Shown here: piece by piece, positions 1 to 10,382 of the stretch
Numbering within the stretch: position 1 is the first letter of the stretch
Layout of the letters: the number at the start of each line of letters is the position of its first letter
DNA from: Mycolicibacterium xanthum
Lineage (GTDB): Bacteria > Actinomycetota > Actinomycetes > Mycobacteriales > Mycobacteriaceae
NCBI RefSeq assembly: GCF_019710635.1
Contig: NZ_JAIFZS010000035.1
Span: forward strand, 18,934 to 82,933
Direction of reading: 5' to 3'
Length of the DNA stretch: 64,000 nt
Program-made: the position numbers and the translations under genes
The notes under the pieces: model-generated
Database searches by the model: none
What the model saw: only the letters and a program-made list of their open reading frames with translations
What the model was told of the DNA's origin: nothing

Positions 1-641
1 ACGGTCGCCTCGGCCACCTGCTCGGGCGTGCTCGACAGCGGCGCTGGGCTCATCCCGTCGGTCATCCGGCCGATCACGAAACCGGGCCGCACCAGCAGCA
101 GTCGCACGCCCGAGCCGTGCAAGGCGTCGGTGAGACCGCTGCAGAAGGCGTCCAGCCCGGCCTTGGCCGAGCCGTACAGGTAGTTCGCGCGCCGCGCCCG
201 CACCCCGGCCACCGACGAGAACGCGACGATGTCGCCGCGGCCGGCGGTGCGCATCGTCTCGGCCAGCACCGTCAGCAGGCTGACCTGCGCGACATAGTCG
301 GTGTGCACGACCGCCGCCGCATGCGCCGGGTCGGACTCGGCACGGGCCTGGTCGCCCAGCACGCCGAAGGCGAGCACCGCGGTGCCGATGGGCCCGTGCG
401 CGGCGACGACGGCCTCGACGATGCCCGGGTGTCCGGCCAGGTCGTCGGCGTCGAAGGCCACCGCGTGCACCGCTGCGGCGCCGGCGCGCCGGAGGGTTTC
501 CACCTCGGCGGCCAGATCGTCGGGACGCCGCGCGGCGAGCACCACCGTGGCACCGGGCGCCAACCGCCGGGCCACCGCGACACCGATCTCGCTTCGGCCG
601 CCGAAGACCACAACCAGGTGGCCGTCCGCCGTGTCGTTCAT
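1..641 (-). CDS. SDR-family oxidoreductase, C-terminus cut by window edge
   Basis: This is a short-chain dehydrogenase/reductase that runs off the left edge; about 213 residues are visible. The ATG at 641 opens a Rossmann fold whose glycine motif reads GGRSEIG near residues 15-21. The catalytic Ser lies in FSSVAG and the Tyr/Lys in YGSAK, so the fold looks active. Substrate cannot be told from sequence. The divergent neighbour is a Rv2074-type F420 reductase, the same pairing as M. tuberculosis Rv2073c/Rv2074, which supports orthology to Rv2073c. The two start codons are only 34 bp apart, so their promoters must overlap. Confidence 0.9.
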   Translation of the reverse strand, partial: MNDTADGHLVVVFGGRSEIGVAVARRLAPGATVVLAARRPDDLAAEVETLRRAGAAAVHAVAFDADDLAGHPGIVEAVVAAHGPIGTAVLAFGVLGDQARAESDPAHAAAVVHTDYVAQVSLLTVLAETMRTAGRGDIVAFSSVAGVRARRANYLYGSAKAGLDAFCSGLTDALHGSGVRLLLVRPGFVIGRMTDGMSPAPLSSTPEQVAEAT

Positions 642-675
642 GGCAGCGATTATGTCCTGCGCTAGCGTGGACCCG

Positions 676-1089
676 ATGGCGAAGACAACCACGCGGCTCA
701 CCACAGATGCTCTGGCGTTCCTCACCGAACGTCACCTGGCGATGCTGACCACGCTGCGCTCCGACCAGTCCCCGCACGTGGTGGCGGTCGGGTTCACCTT
801 CGACCCCACCACCCACATCGCGCGGGTCATCACCACCGGCGGCTCCCAGAAGGCGGTCAACGCCGACCAGCGCGGGGTGGCCGTGCTCAGCCAGGTCGAC
901 GGTGCCCGCTGGCTGTCTTTGGAGGGCAAGTCCAGCGTGCACACCGACATCGACGCCGTCCGCGACGCCGAGTTGCGCTACGCCCAGCGCTACCGCACCC
1001 CGCGGCCCAACCCGAAGCGGGTCGTCATCGAGGTGCGGGTCGAGCGGGTGCTGGGCTCCTCGGATCTGCTCGACCACCGCGAGGACTGA
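676..1089 (+). CDS. F420H2-dependent biliverdin reductase (Rv2074-like)
   Basis: A 137-residue split beta-barrel (PNPOx-like) flavin/deazaflavin protein. It has the same length as M. tuberculosis Rv2074, which reduces biliverdin with F420H2, and sits beside the same SDR gene. The ATG at 676 gives [16 protein letters not shown], followed by strands typical of the fold ([20 protein letters not shown] and a C-terminal [13 protein letters not shown]). The frame is open further upstream, but that part overlaps the divergent SDR gene and has no protein-like composition, so 676 is chosen. Cofactor and substrate are assigned from family knowledge, not from residues proved here. Confidence 0.88.
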   Translation: MAKTTTRLTTDALAFLTERHLAMLTTLRSDQSPHVVAVGFTFDPTTHIARVITTGGSQKAVNADQRGVAVLSQVDGARWLSLEGKSSVHTDIDAVRDAELRYAQRYRTPRPNPKRVVIEVRVERVLGSSDLLDHRED

Positions 1090-1092
1090 CCC

Positions 1093-2250
1093 TCAGGACA
1101 CCGGCACCACGACCAACTCGTGGGGCCGGTTGTTCACCGACAGCGCGCCGTCCGCGGTGACGATCACGATGTCCTCGATGCGGGCCCCCCACTGGCCCGG
1201 GAAGTAGATGCCCGGCTCCACCGAGAACGCCATCCCCTGCCGCAGCGGTAACCGGTTGCCCGCCACGATGTAGGGCTCCTCGTGCACCGACAGCCCGATG
1301 CCGTGGCCGGTGCGGTGCACGAACGCCTCGGCCATGCCCTCGTCGGCCAGCACGTCGCGGGCGACCGCGTCGACCTGCTCGGCCGTCACCCCGGGGCGCA
1401 CCGCGTCGACGGCCGCCCGCTGCGCGCGCTGCAGCACCGCGTACCGCCGCGCCACCTCCGCGTCGGGCTCACCGAGGCTGTAGGTGCGGGTGCAGTCGGA
1501 GTTGTAGCCCGGTTCGTAGGGACCGCCGATGTCCACCACCACGATGTCGCCCGCCTGCAGCTCCCGGTCCGAGCACTCGTGGTGCGGGTCGGCGCCGTGC
1601 GGGCCCGACCCGACGATGATGAAGGCCACTTCCGAATGCCCCTCGGCGACAATCGCTTCGGCGATGTCGGCGGCGACGTCGGCCTCGGTGCGGCCGGGCG
1701 CCAGGAACTCCGGGACCCGGGCGTGCACCCGGTCGATCGCCGCCCCGGCCTTGCGCAGCGCGTCGATCTCGGCCGGGTCCTTGATCATCCGCAACCGGCG
1801 CAGCACGTCGGTCGCCAGCACCGGGACCACCCCGAGCAGGTCGGCGAGCGGCAGCAGGTGCAGGGCCGGCATCGAGTCGGTGACCGCCACGGCCGGCTCC
1901 TCGCGTGCGCCCCTGCCTTCTTGCTCCTCGCGTGCGCCCAAGGCATCGGCAACCAGCCGGTACGGATCCTGCCCGTCCACCCAGTCATGCACTGCGACAC
2001 CGAGTTCGGTGACCGCGGACTCGTGCAGCGAGGCCAGCTCCAGGCGCGGCACCACGATGGTCGGGGCGCCCCCGACGGGCAGCACCAGCGCGGTCAGCCG
2101 CTCGAAGGTCTGCGCGCGCGAACCCACCAGGTAGCGCAGGTCGTAGCCCGGCGTGATGACCAGGCCGGTCAGGCCCGCCTCGGCCGCCGCCTCGGCCGCC
2201 GCGGCCAGCCGGTGCGCGTATACCTCGGTGCTGAAACGGCCCTGGCTCAT
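1093..2250 (-). CDS. pepE: M24B metallopeptidase (Xaa-Pro dipeptidase-like), PepE
   Basis: A 385-residue creatinase/prolidase-fold peptidase expected to cleave X-Pro dipeptides in the cytosol. The five metal ligands are all visible: Asp240 (VVDIGG), Asp252 (NSDCTR), His316 (HRTGHGIG), Glu345 (SVEPGIY) and Glu359 (ARIEDIV). The N-terminal creatinase domain spans about 1-155. Residues about 105-120 carry a charged insertion (GAREEQEGR then GAREEP) made by a 27-bp duplication, probably a surface loop. The product matches M. tuberculosis Rv2089c (pepE), and the divergent exonuclease gene is the neighbour there too (Rv2090). Confidence 0.95.
   Translation of the reverse strand: MSQGRFSTEVYAHRLAAAAEAAAEAGLTGLVITPGYDLRYLVGSRAQTFERLTALVLPVGGAPTIVVPRLELASLHESAVTELGVAVHDWVDGQDPYRLVADALGAREEQEGRGAREEPAVAVTDSMPALHLLPLADLLGVVPVLATDVLRRLRMIKDPAEIDALRKAGAAIDRVHARVPEFLAPGRTEADVAADIAEAIVAEGHSEVAFIIVGSGPHGADPHHECSDRELQAGDIVVVDIGGPYEPGYNSDCTRTYSLGEPDAEVARRYAVLQRAQRAAVDAVRPGVTAEQVDAVARDVLADEGMAEAFVHRTGHGIGLSVHEEPYIVAGNRLPLRQGMAFSVEPGIYFPGQWGARIEDIVIVTADGALSVNNRPHELVVVPVS
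1896..1939. repeat. 17-bp direct repeat, 27-bp period, inside pepE
   Basis: The 17-mer gctcctcgcgtgcgccc occurs at 1896-1912 and again at 1923-1939, exactly 27 bp apart. The duplication is therefore in frame and adds nine residues to PepE. Confidence 0.9.
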
Positions 2251-2283
2251 CCGTTCAGGCTAGTCCCGGGCAGGATGGCACGC

Positions 2284-3252
2284 ATGAGCTCACCGCTGCT
2301 GCTGCTCGACGGCGCGAGCATGTGGTTCCGTTCGTATTTCGGCGTGCCGTCGTCGATCACCGCACCCGACGGCCGGCCGGTCAACGCGGTCCGCGGCTTT
2401 CTCGACGCGGTCGCGACGCTGGTCAACCGGGAGCGCCCGCACCGGCTGGTGGTGTGCCGCGACGACGACTGGCGCCCGCAGTGGCGGGTCGACCTGGTCC
2501 CGTCGTACAAGGCGCACCGGGTGGCCGAGCCGGCCGGCCCGGGCGCCGCGCCGGGGGAACCCGACGTCGAAGAGGTCCCCGACGATCTCACCCCGCAGGT
2601 CGACATGATCATGGAGATTCTCGACGCGTTCGGCATCGCCACCGCAGGCGCGGCACAGTTCGAGGCCGACGACGTGCTGGGAACGCTGGCCGACCGGGAA
2701 CGCCGCGACCCGGTGCTGGTGGTCAGCGGCGACCGCGACCTGTTGCAGCTGGTCCGCGACGAACCGGTACCGGTGCGGGTGCTCTACCTGGGCCGCGGCC
2801 TGGCCAAGGCCACCGTCTTCGGCCCCCTCGAGGTCGCCGAGGCTTACCGGGTGCCGGTCGATCGCGCCGGGCCCGCCTACGCGGAGCTGGCACTGCTGCG
2901 CGGCGACCCGTCCGACGGCCTGCCCGGCGTCGCCGGCATCGGTGAGAAGACCGCGGCCACGCTGCTGGCCCGGCACGGGTCGCTGGAACGGGTCCTGGCC
3001 GCCGCCGGGGACCCGTCCTCGTCGCTGTCGAAGGCCCACCGGGCCAAGCTGCTGGCAGCCGGCGACTATCTCGGCAGGGCCGAGCCGGTGGTCCGGGTCG
3101 CCACCGACGCCGACGTGACGTTCTCGACGTCCTCGGACGCGCTGCCGCTGGCCGCACGCGACCCGGGCCGGGTCGCCGAACTGGCCGAGCGCTACGGCGT
3201 GACCTCGTCGATCGGGCGCCTGCAGGCGGCGCTGGACAAGCTGCCCGGCTGA
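2284..3252 (+). CDS. 5'-3' exonuclease (Pol I-type FEN domain)
   Basis: A stand-alone 322-residue 5'-nuclease related to the N-terminal domain of DNA polymerase I; the M. tuberculosis counterpart is Rv2090. The PIN-like active-site acidic residues are visible in [28 protein letters not shown] and [13 protein letters not shown] helix-hairpin-helix DNA-binding segment follows ([20 protein letters not shown], around residue 215). It probably acts in Okazaki-fragment or repair processing. An in-frame ATG at 2275 would add MAR; neither start has a clear Shine-Dalgarno sequence. The pepE start lies 33 bp away on the other strand. Confidence 0.93.
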   Translation: MSSPLLLLDGASMWFRSYFGVPSSITAPDGRPVNAVRGFLDAVATLVNRERPHRLVVCRDDDWRPQWRVDLVPSYKAHRVAEPAGPGAAPGEPDVEEVPDDLTPQVDMIMEILDAFGIATAGAAQFEADDVLGTLADRERRDPVLVVSGDRDLLQLVRDEPVPVRVLYLGRGLAKATVFGPLEVAEAYRVPVDRAGPAYAELALLRGDPSDGLPGVAGIGEKTAATLLARHGSLERVLAAAGDPSSSLSKAHRAKLLAAGDYLGRAEPVVRVATDADVTFSTSSDALPLAARDPGRVAELAERYGVTSSIGRLQAALDKLPG

Positions 3253-3256
3253 GCCG

Positions 3257-4057
3257 CTACTTCGGGCGGCCCACCTCGTAGGTGCCGCTGTCGTCCTGGA
3301 ACGTGACCGTCACCTGGCGCTTGGTGCCGTCGATGCTCACCTCGCAGTTGAAGGTGTCGCCCTTCTTGACCGTCGGGCTGACGCCGTTGTTGCACTTGAC
3401 GTCTTTGACGTTCTTGGCGCCGTAGCCGTTGGTCTCGTCGGTGAGGATCTGCTGCACGCCGGCCTGGGCGGCGTCGATGTCCAGCTTGGTGGTGACGAAG
3501 AAGCCCGGCTTCCAGAATCCGAGGACCAGCACCACGGCGACGATGACGGCGGCGAGCAGGCCGACGACGCCGCCGATGACCGCCAGCGAGCGCTTGGAGC
3601 TCTCCTCGCTGCCCGGGGTCGGATATCCGGTGGCCGGGTATTGGCCGTACTGGCCGTACTGGCCGGGCTGCTGGCCATACCCCGGCTGCTGGCCGTAGGC
3701 CTCCTGCTGACCGTACTGCTGACCGTAGGCGCCGGATTGACCGTACTGACCGGGTGGCGGGTAGCCGGCCGGGTTGTACTGGGTGGGCTGCTGGCTGTAC
3801 TGGTCGGCGCCCGGATACTGCTGGGGCGGGTACGTCGGCGGCTGGCCCGGCTGCTGGTACTGCTGGTACTGCTGCGGCGGGTACGCCGGAGGCTGCCAGG
3901 ACTGCTGGTCGGGCGACCCGGACGGCTGCTCGGATCCCGGGGTCGGCGGTTGCCAACCCTGGTTGCCCTGAGCCTCGCCCGACGGCTGATCCGTGCCCGA
4001 CTCAGGCTGCTGACCCGGCCATTGCTGGGTCGGATCAGATCCCTGCGGTCCGCTCAT
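3257..4057 (-). CDS. Pro/Gln/Tyr-rich single-pass membrane protein with C-terminal DUF4333
   Basis: A 266-residue protein. Residues 1 to about 150 are a low-complexity cytoplasmic segment rich in Pro, Gln, Gly and Tyr. One membrane helix follows ([20 protein letters not shown]). The C-terminal extracytoplasmic DUF4333 domain carries two cysteines (VKCNNG, FNCEV) that could pair. The ATG at 4057 is preceded by a strong GAGGAGAG. It is the positional and architectural equivalent of Rv2091c. Function is unknown. The gene is convergent with the exonuclease, with only four bases between stops. Confidence 0.85.
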   Translation of the reverse strand: MSGPQGSDPTQQWPGQQPESGTDQPSGEAQGNQGWQPPTPGSEQPSGSPDQQSWQPPAYPPQQYQQYQQPGQPPTYPPQQYPGADQYSQQPTQYNPAGYPPPGQYGQSGAYGQQYGQQEAYGQQPGYGQQPGQYGQYGQYPATGYPTPGSEESSKRSLAVIGGVVGLLAAVIVAVVLVLGFWKPGFFVTTKLDIDAAQAGVQQILTDETNGYGAKNVKDVKCNNGVSPTVKKGDTFNCEVSIDGTKRQVTVTFQDDSGTYEVGRPK

Positions 4058-4135
4058 TTCTCTCCTCGTGGTCCGCGGCTGGTGTGCCGTCTGGTGGCGC
4101 GGTGCCAATCTGTTCGGGCGTGCTGGCCACACACA

Positions 4136-6976
4136 CTACCCGGCATCAACAGCTACGACGCCGCGCCGAACGTCGTTGATCGCGCGTTTCGCGGTCGCCC
4201 GCAGTGCCGGTGACGGAGCGGCGTTGCGGACCTGATCAGCCAGGTCCAGCACCTGACGACACCATCGCACGAAATCGCCCGCTGACATGGAAACCCCGGT
4301 TCCCGCCGTGTCGGACGCCGCCAGCGCGGAGGCCAGGTCCCCGGTGGTCGCCCACCGGTGGATCGGGGCCACGAAACCGTCGTCGGGTTCCCGGCTCTGG
4401 GTCAGCCGGTGCCGCTGCTCGTCGGAGCGCAGCTCGGTCCACAGCCGACGGGTCTGGTTGAGCGCCCGGCGCAGCCGTCCGGTCGGGATGTCCGCGCCAT
4501 CCGGCACGCCGCCGTCGCGGCGGGACTCGTAGAGCACCGAGGACAGTGCGGCGGCCAACTCCGCGGCGTCGAGGCCCTCCCACACGCCCGAGCGCAGGCA
4601 CTCGGCGACCAGCAGGTCGCTCTCGCTGTAGATCCGGGCCAGCAGCCTGCCGTCGTCGGTCACCACGGGATGCGACGGCTCGCCGTCGGACGCCCGATCA
4701 CCATCGGAGGTCGAGGAGCCATCGGAGGTCGAGGCGCCCTGGATGATGAAGCCGCGCTCGGTGAGCAGCACGACGATCCGGTCGAAGGTGTTGGCCAGCG
4801 AGTTCGTCGCCGTCGCGATCTCGGCACGCAACTGTGCGTTGTCGTGTTCGATCTTCAGGTAGCGCTCCGCGACGCGGACCCGGTCCTCCCGGTCGGGCAG
4901 CTGATGGGCCCGGTGGGCCCGCATCCGGTCGCGCAGCGCCACCAACTCCGGGTCGATGTCGGGGTCGGTGGCCTCGCCGCTGCGCCGGCGGCGCGCCGAG
5001 GGCGCATCCAGGCCGGCGGCCGCCGACCGCAGCGCCGAGGCCAGGTCGCGGCGGGCGCGCGGATTGCGGTGCTCGACGCGCTTGGGCAGCGACATCGTGC
5101 CCATCCGCCCGCCGGCGCCGGAGTAGTCGGCCGATGAGATGCGGCCCGCCCAGCGGTGCTCGGAGAGCACCAGCGGCCGCGGATCGTCCTCGTCGCGGGC
5201 CGGTTCGAGCACCACCGCCAGCCCGCTGTGCCGGCCGTGGGTGATGGTGATGATGTCACCGCGGCGCAACGCGGCCAGCGCGTCATTGGCGGCCTGCCGC
5301 CGCTGCAGCCGCGAGGCCCGGGACTGGGCCCGCTCCCGCGCCGAGATCTGGGCGCGCAGCCGGGCATAGTCGAGGATCGCGGCGTCGCGGCCACCGAGCT
5401 CGCCGGCCAGTTCGGCGAGCATCCGCTCGCCCCGCTGCACACCGCGCACCAGCCCCGACACCGACCGGTCCGCCTGGTACTGGGCGAACGAGCGCTCCAA
5501 CAGCTGGTGCGCCTGCTGCGGGCCCATCTGGTGCACCAGGTTGATGGTCATGTTGTAGGTCGGGGCGAACGAGCTGCGCAGCGGGAAGGTCCGGGTGGAC
5601 GCCAGCCCGGCGATCTCGGCCGGCTCGGCGGTGCTGTCGTTGGGGTTCCACAGCACCACCGCATGGCCCTCGACGTCGATCCCGCGACGCCCGGCCCGGC
5701 CGGTGAGCTGGGTGTACTCCCCCGGCGTCAGCGGCATGTGCTGCTCGCCGTTGAACTTGACCAGCCGCTCCAGCACCACGGTGCGGGCGGGCATGTTGAT
5801 GCCCAGCGCCAGCGTCTCGGTGGCGAACACCGCCTTGACCAGCCCGGCGGTGAACAGCTCCTCGACGGTGTGGCGGAACGTCGGCAACATGCCCGCGTGG
5901 TGGGCGGCCAGACCCCGCAACAACCCGTCGCGCCACTCGTGGAAGTCCAGCACGACCAGGTCGGAGTCGTTCAGGTCGGCCGTGCGGCGATCGACGATCT
6001 CGGCGATGCGCGCCCGCTCCTGCTCGGTGGTCAGCCGCAGCGGGGAACGCAGGCACTGCTTGACGGCCGCGTCACACCCGGCCCGGGAGAAGATGAACGT
6101 GATAGCGGGCAGCAGCCCGCGTTCCGCCAGCACGCCGATCACGTCGGGCCGGCCGGGGCTGCGGTACAGCCCGGGACGGCCCGACCGGCCCCGGCCCCGC
6201 GGCTGCCAGTCGGCGAGCCGGTCGGCCTCGCGCCGGTGGGCGATGTGGCGCAGCAGTTCCGGATCGACGACCAGGTCATGGCCCGCACCGACGGGGCTCG
6301 CGGCCGGCCCGGCGGTGCGGTAGTCGAACAGGTCGAGCAGCCGCTTGCCGACCAGCACGTGCTGCCACAGCGGCACCGGGCGGTGCTCGTCGACGACGAC
6401 GGTGGTGTCGCCGCGCACCGCCTTGATCCAGCCACCGAACTCCTCGGCGTTGCTGACCGTCGCCGACAGGCTGACCAGCCGGACGTCGTCGGGCAGGTGC
6501 AGGATCACCTCCTCCCACACCGCGCCGCGCATCCGGTCGGCCAGAAAGTGCACCTCGTCCATCACGACATAGGAAAGACCGTGCAGCGCATGAGAATCCG
6601 CGTACAGCATGTTGCGCAGCACCTCGGTGGTCATCACCACGACGTCGGCGTCCCCGTTGATCGCCTGATCACCGGTGAGCAGCCCGATGCGCTCCGGGCC
6701 GTACCGGCGCACCAGGTCGTTGTGCTTCTGGTTGCTCAGCGCCTTGATCGGCGTGGTGTAGAAGCACTTTCGCCCGGCCGCCAGCGCCAGGTGTACCGCG
6801 AACTCGCCGACGACGGTCTTGCCCGCGCCGGTCGGGGCGCAGACCAGCACGCCGTGGCCCTGGGCCAGCGCGTCACAGGCCCGGCGCTGGAACGGGTCCA
6901 GCGCGAACGACAGCTGCGAGGTGAAATCCTCGAGCGTGGGTGCGGGAACCTCAGGTGGCTTGATCATCGAAGTCAT
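4136..6976 (-). CDS. helY: Ski2/Mtr4-like DExH-box RNA helicase HelY
   Basis: About 946 residues. The N-terminal helicase core has Walker A APTGAGKT (about 47-54), DEVH (about 140-143), motif [13 protein letters not shown], motif [12 protein letters not shown] and motif [14 protein letters not shown]. The long C-terminal half matches the Ski2/Mtr4 family (stalk plus DSHCT-type helical domain). It is predicted to unwind RNA in an exosome- or degradosome-like process. A low-complexity stretch of repeated TSDG units near residue 750 comes from an 18-bp DNA tandem repeat at about 4701-4734. Starts at 6976 and 6967 are both possible; both overlap the end of tatC, so the two genes are probably translationally coupled. 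Ortholog of Rv2092c. Confidence 0.95.
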   Translation of the reverse strand: MTSMIKPPEVPAPTLEDFTSQLSFALDPFQRRACDALAQGHGVLVCAPTGAGKTVVGEFAVHLALAAGRKCFYTTPIKALSNQKHNDLVRRYGPERIGLLTGDQAINGDADVVVMTTEVLRNMLYADSHALHGLSYVVMDEVHFLADRMRGAVWEEVILHLPDDVRLVSLSATVSNAEEFGGWIKAVRGDTTVVVDEHRPVPLWQHVLVGKRLLDLFDYRTAGPAASPVGAGHDLVVDPELLRHIAHRREADRLADWQPRGRGRSGRPGLYRSPGRPDVIGVLAERGLLPAITFIFSRAGCDAAVKQCLRSPLRLTTEQERARIAEIVDRRTADLNDSDLVVLDFHEWRDGLLRGLAAHHAGMLPTFRHTVEELFTAGLVKAVFATETLALGINMPARTVVLERLVKFNGEQHMPLTPGEYTQLTGRAGRRGIDVEGHAVVLWNPNDSTAEPAEIAGLASTRTFPLRSSFAPTYNMTINLVHQMGPQQAHQLLERSFAQYQADRSVSGLVRGVQRGERMLAELAGELGGRDAAILDYARLRAQISARERAQSRASRLQRRQAANDALAALRRGDIITITHGRHSGLAVVLEPARDEDDPRPLVLSEHRWAGRISSADYSGAGGRMGTMSLPKRVEHRNPRARRDLASALRSAAAGLDAPSARRRRSGEATDPDIDPELVALRDRMRAHRAHQLPDREDRVRVAERYLKIEHDNAQLRAEIATATNSLANTFDRIVVLLTERGFIIQGASTSDGSSTSDGDRASDGEPSHPVVTDDGRLLARIYSESDLLVAECLRSGVWEGLDAAELAAALSSVLYESRRDGGVPDGADIPTGRLRRALNQTRRLWTELRSDEQRHRLTQSREPDDGFVAPIHRWATTGDLASALAASDTAGTGVSMSAGDFVRWCRQVLDLADQVRNAAPSPALRATAKRAINDVRRGVVAVDAG

Positions 6977-7922
6977 CGACCACAAGCCGCGACGACACGG
7001 CCGACGGCGTCTCGATCGCCTCGGCCGCGCCGATCGCTTCGGCCGCGCCGATCGGCGCGGCCTCGTCGTCGGGGACCTCCTCGAGCGCGGCCCGGCGCGC
7101 CCTGCGCCGGTCGTTGAGCCGGGCGATCTGGATCGCCACCTCCAGCAGCATGGTCAGCGCCAGGGCCAGCGCCAGCATCGAGAATGGGTCGGAGCCGGGG
7201 GTCGCGAAGGCGGCGAAGATGAACAGGCCCATGATCAGCCCGCGGCGCCACGCCTTGAGCCGCTCGTAGGTCAGCACGCCGACCAGGTTGAGCATGATGA
7301 TCAGCAGCGGGAACTCGAAGCTGATCCCGAACACCAGCAGCAGGTTGATCAGGAAGCCGAAGTACTGGTCGCCCGACAGCGCGGTCACCTGGACGTCGCT
7401 GCCCACGGTGAGCAGGAAACCCAACGCCTTGGACAGCACCACGTAGGCCAGCACCGCACCGGAGATGAACAGGATCGCGCCCAGCGAGACGAACGCCACC
7501 GCGAACCGGCGTTCCCGGGAATACAGGCCCGGGGTGATGAACGCCCACAGCTGGTGGAGCCACACCGGGCAGGCCAGCACCAGACCTGCGGTGAGCGCCA
7601 CCTTGAGCCGCAGCATGAACTGGTCGAACGGCGCGGTGGCCAGCAGCCTGCACTGCCCGTCGGGGGCGATCGACGCCCGTGACGAGTCCGGCAGCGAGCA
7701 GTAGGGGCCCCGCAGCCAGTCGCCGAGGCTGGGCAGCCCGAACACCCCGTGGCTGTACCAGATGAACCCGAGGACCGTCGTCACCAGGACGGCGAGCACC
7801 GAGATGAGCAACCGGCCGCGGAGTTCGGTGAGGTGCTCGACGAGCGACATCGTGCCGTCGGGGTTGACGCGCGACCGGCGCCGGCGCGGGTCCAGCTTCT
7901 TCAGGAATCCGGGGATCTGCAC
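6951..7922 (-). CDS. tatC: Sec-independent protein translocase TatC
   Basis: A 323-residue six-helix membrane protein that recognises twin-arginine signal peptides and recruits TatA. The conserved N-terminal cytoplasmic motif [14 protein letters not shown] precedes the first helix, and [10 protein letters not shown] (helix 4) is diagnostic for TatC. The start is GTG at 7922. The C-terminal tail is acidic and alanine-rich (repeats of IGAAEAI). It follows tatA by 87 nt on the same strand, with a perfect hairpin between them, and its end overlaps helY. Ortholog of Rv2093c. Confidence 0.97.
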   Translation of the reverse strand: MQIPGFLKKLDPRRRRSRVNPDGTMSLVEHLTELRGRLLISVLAVLVTTVLGFIWYSHGVFGLPSLGDWLRGPYCSLPDSSRASIAPDGQCRLLATAPFDQFMLRLKVALTAGLVLACPVWLHQLWAFITPGLYSRERRFAVAFVSLGAILFISGAVLAYVVLSKALGFLLTVGSDVQVTALSGDQYFGFLINLLLVFGISFEFPLLIIMLNLVGVLTYERLKAWRRGLIMGLFIFAAFATPGSDPFSMLALALALTMLLEVAIQIARLNDRRRARRAALEEVPDDEAAPIGAAEAIGAAEAIETPSAVSSRLVVDDFDDQAT

Positions 7923-7970
7923 GACGGGCTGCCTAGCTGATGCCTAGATGATGCGCGGAACGCGTGCACC

Positions 7971-7997
7971 CGCCGCGCGGCACGGTGCCGCGCGGCG
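7971..7997. other. Perfect 13-bp-arm hairpin between tatA and tatC
   Basis: The arms 7971-7983 and 7985-7997 are exact reverse complements separated by one base, and all arm bases are G/C except one. The hairpin lies 12 nt after the tatA stop and 48 nt before the tatC GTG. No T-tract follows it in the direction of transcription. Confidence 0.85.
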
Positions 7998-8009
7998 AGA
8001 AACGGCCGC

Positions 8010-8285
8010 TCAGGCCGGGCGCTTGTCCGACGAGGGCTCGGTCGAGGCCTGCGTGCCGGTGCCGTCGGCGCCGTTGATCGGGTCTGGCACCCGCTCCGAG
8101 GTGATCTGCGTCGGCTGTTCCGGCTTGGCCGAGCCGGACTCCGACTGCATCTCCTTGATCTCGGACTTGAAGATCCGCATCGACTTGCCGAGTGAGCGCG
8201 CCGCATCGGGGAGTTTCTTGGCGCCGAACAGCAACACGAACACGGCGATGACGATGATCCAGTGCCAGGGTTGTAGACCACCCAA
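8010..8285 (-). CDS. tatA: Twin-arginine translocase subunit TatA (TTG start)
   Basis: A 91-residue protein with one N-terminal membrane helix ([21 protein letters not shown]), the conserved FGxxKLPD hinge and an amphipathic helix ([19 protein letters not shown]). A disordered charged tail follows. It forms the protein-conducting assembly with TatC. The start codon is TTG at 8285, six bases after a strong GGAGGT, and the product begins MGGLQPWHW like M. tuberculosis TatA (Rv2094c). It lies 30 nt after pafC, so pafBC, tatA, tatC and helY may share a transcript. Confidence 0.96.
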   Translation of the reverse strand: MGGLQPWHWIIVIAVFVLLFGAKKLPDAARSLGKSMRIFKSEIKEMQSESGSAKPEQPTQITSERVPDPINGADGTGTQASTEPSSDKRPA

Positions 8286-8315
8286 TTTGGTTACCTCCAG
8301 ACGTCTGCGCCGAGT

Positions 8316-9311
8316 CTACTCGTCCGACGGTTCCATACCGACCCGATAGGCGTCCAGCGCAGCCGATGCCGCCCCGCGCACCCGATCGGCCAGTTGCGGC
8401 GGCGCGAGCACCCGCACGGCGGATCCGAAGCCCAACACGAACCGCGCCATCCACACCTCGGACGCATACGTCATCGCAGCCTCACACGAACCGTTCTCGA
8501 ACTCCCGCAGAACCCGCAGTGGGTAGTAGTCGAACATCCACGACGCCGAACGCGCGACCAGCAGTGTCGCGGTGGGCAGCGACGGGTCGGCGGTGTCGGG
8601 GTCGAACAGCGAGGTGTCCGGTCCGGCCTGCACGGCCGGTGGCGGCGGTGCCGACGGTTCGTCGAGCACGCGGGCGTCGACGATGCGGTCGAACCGGAAC
8701 AGCCGCACCCCCTCGGCCGACCGGCACCACGCCTCCAGGTAGCTGTGGTCGGCGACCAGCACCACCCGGATGGGGTCGACCACCCGGCTGGACAACATGT
8801 CGTGCGAGGCCGAGTAGTACTCGATCGCCAGCGCGCGGTCGCCGCGCACCGCGGTACGCACCGCCGCGGCCGCCTCGCTCTCCATCGGGGCGGGCTCGTC
8901 GACGGCACAGTCGACCTGGCTGTCGGGGCCGTACCCCGCCCGGCCCGCGGCCGACTCGATCTTGGCGATCGCGCTGCGCGCCGCCTCCGGATCCACCATT
9001 CCCGGCACGTCGGCCAGCGCGCGCAGCGCGATCAGCACACCGGTGGCCTCCGGGGAGGTCAGCCGCAGCGGGTGGTCGATTCCCGCGCTGAACGTCACCT
9101 CGATGGTGTCGCCGGAGAACTCGAAGTCGATCAGGTCGCCCGGCCCGTAGCCGGGCAGACCGCACATCCAGAGCTGGTTCAGGTCGTCGCGCAACTGCTT
9201 GACGCTCACCCCGAGGTCGGTCGCGGCCTCGGTGTAGGTGATCCGCGGGTTGGCCTGGAAATACGGCACCATGTTCAGCAGCCGGACCAGCCGCGCCGAC
9301 GTCGCGGTCAC
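8316..9311 (-). CDS. pafC: PafC, WYL-domain transcription regulator
   Basis: A 331-residue DeoR-like winged-helix protein with a WYL domain. PafC acts with PafB as the mycobacterial LexA-independent DNA-damage activator. The N-terminus (LVRLLNMVPYFQANPRITYTEAATDLGVSV) is the helix-turn-helix. The WYL core shows LAIEYYSASHD and AWCRSAEGVRLFRFDRI. It starts at GTG 9311, overlapping the pafB stop in the four bases GTGA, which implies coupled synthesis of the two subunits. Ortholog of Rv2095c. Confidence 0.95.
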   Translation of the reverse strand: MTATSARLVRLLNMVPYFQANPRITYTEAATDLGVSVKQLRDDLNQLWMCGLPGYGPGDLIDFEFSGDTIEVTFSAGIDHPLRLTSPEATGVLIALRALADVPGMVDPEAARSAIAKIESAAGRAGYGPDSQVDCAVDEPAPMESEAAAAVRTAVRGDRALAIEYYSASHDMLSSRVVDPIRVVLVADHSYLEAWCRSAEGVRLFRFDRIVDARVLDEPSAPPPPAVQAGPDTSLFDPDTADPSLPTATLLVARSASWMFDYYPLRVLREFENGSCEAAMTYASEVWMARFVLGFGSAVRVLAPPQLADRVRGAASAALDAYRVGMEPSDE

Positions 9312-10312
9312 GCGGTCACCTCCGAGCCGGTCGAGGCCTGCGCGGTCAGCCGGGCGACCACGTCGTCGACCAGGCTCGCCGGTTCCAGCGCGACCGCGTC
9401 GGCCCCGTAGCCGGCGATCTCGCGCGCGAGCCGGTCGAACATGCCGATCTCCACGCTGATCTCCGCGCCGGCCCGCCCGCCCAGTGTGCGCGGGCCCAGC
9501 ACGGTGGCCCGGCGCCGCAGCGCGGTCGCCCTACCGTCGGCGACCCATACCCTGGCCTCGCCGGTGGCCGGCCGGTCACCGACCACCCGGTCGACGATCT
9601 CGCGCAGGTCCACCCCGTCCGGTCGGCGCACCGTGCCCGGTTCGCCGATCACGGTGACGTCGGCGCCGATGCGGGACAGCCGGAAGGTGCGCACCGCATC
9701 GCGGTCGCGGTCGTGGCCGACCAGGTACCAACGGCCCCGGTCGGTCACCACCCCCCACGGCTCGACGGTCCGGGTGACATAGGGCTCGCTGCGCGACGGG
9801 CGGTGCGGGAACTGCACCGGCACCCCGGAATCGATGGCGGACAACAGGATTCCCAGCACCTCCTCGGAGCCGCGCAATCCGGGCAGCGCGGCGGTGGAGG
9901 TGATCGCGACGTCACCGTCGACGGCTTCGATGTCGATGCCCGCGGCGCGCAGCTTCAGCAGCGCGCCCTGTGTCACGGTGATCAGTTCGGGCGACTCCCA
10001 CAACTGGGTGGCCACCGCGACCGCGGCCGCCTCGTCGGGGGTCAGGTCGACGGCGGGCAGCGCATAGGCGTCCCGGTTGATCCGGTAGCCCTCGGCCGGG
10101 TCGGTCGAGGACACCCGGCCGGTCTCCAGCGGGATGCCCAGATCGCGCAGCTCGTTCTTGTCCCGTTCGAACATCCGCGAGAACGCCTCGTCGCTGCCGC
10201 CGGCGGGGTACCCGTAGACGGTTTCGCGGATCCGGTCGGCGGTGATGAACGTCCGGGTGGACAACAACGCGATGACGAGGTTCATCAGCCGTTCGACTTT
10301 GGAGATCCCCAC
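9308..10312 (-). CDS. pafB: PafB, WYL-domain transcription regulator
   Basis: A 334-residue partner of PafC with the same winged-helix plus WYL layout. The N-terminus KVERLMNLVIALLSTRTFITADRI is the DNA-binding part; the WYL segment shows VVTDRGRWYLVGHDRDRDAVRTFRLSRI. The start is GTG at 10312. In M. tuberculosis pafA lies immediately upstream, but here a plus-strand methyltransferase gene separates them, so pafB must use a promoter in the 70-bp gap 10313-10382. Confidence 0.95.
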   Translation of the reverse strand: MGISKVERLMNLVIALLSTRTFITADRIRETVYGYPAGGSDEAFSRMFERDKNELRDLGIPLETGRVSSTDPAEGYRINRDAYALPAVDLTPDEAAAVAVATQLWESPELITVTQGALLKLRAAGIDIEAVDGDVAITSTAALPGLRGSEEVLGILLSAIDSGVPVQFPHRPSRSEPYVTRTVEPWGVVTDRGRWYLVGHDRDRDAVRTFRLSRIGADVTVIGEPGTVRRPDGVDLREIVDRVVGDRPATGEARVWVADGRATALRRRATVLGPRTLGGRAGAEISVEIGMFDRLAREIAGYGADAVALEPASLVDDVVARLTAQASTGSEVTA

Positions 10313-10382
10313 GGTTAGAGCTTAAGGCGCTTCGCGGGTGTGGCCGGACGCCGAGGCGGCGCGTCTGACAGGATCTCAGGCC

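Noticed and set aside
1282..2274. Long plus-strand open frame running antisense to pepE into the exonuclease gene
   Set aside because: Composition is Arg/His/Pro-rich shadow coding; all catalytic motifs begin only after 2284.
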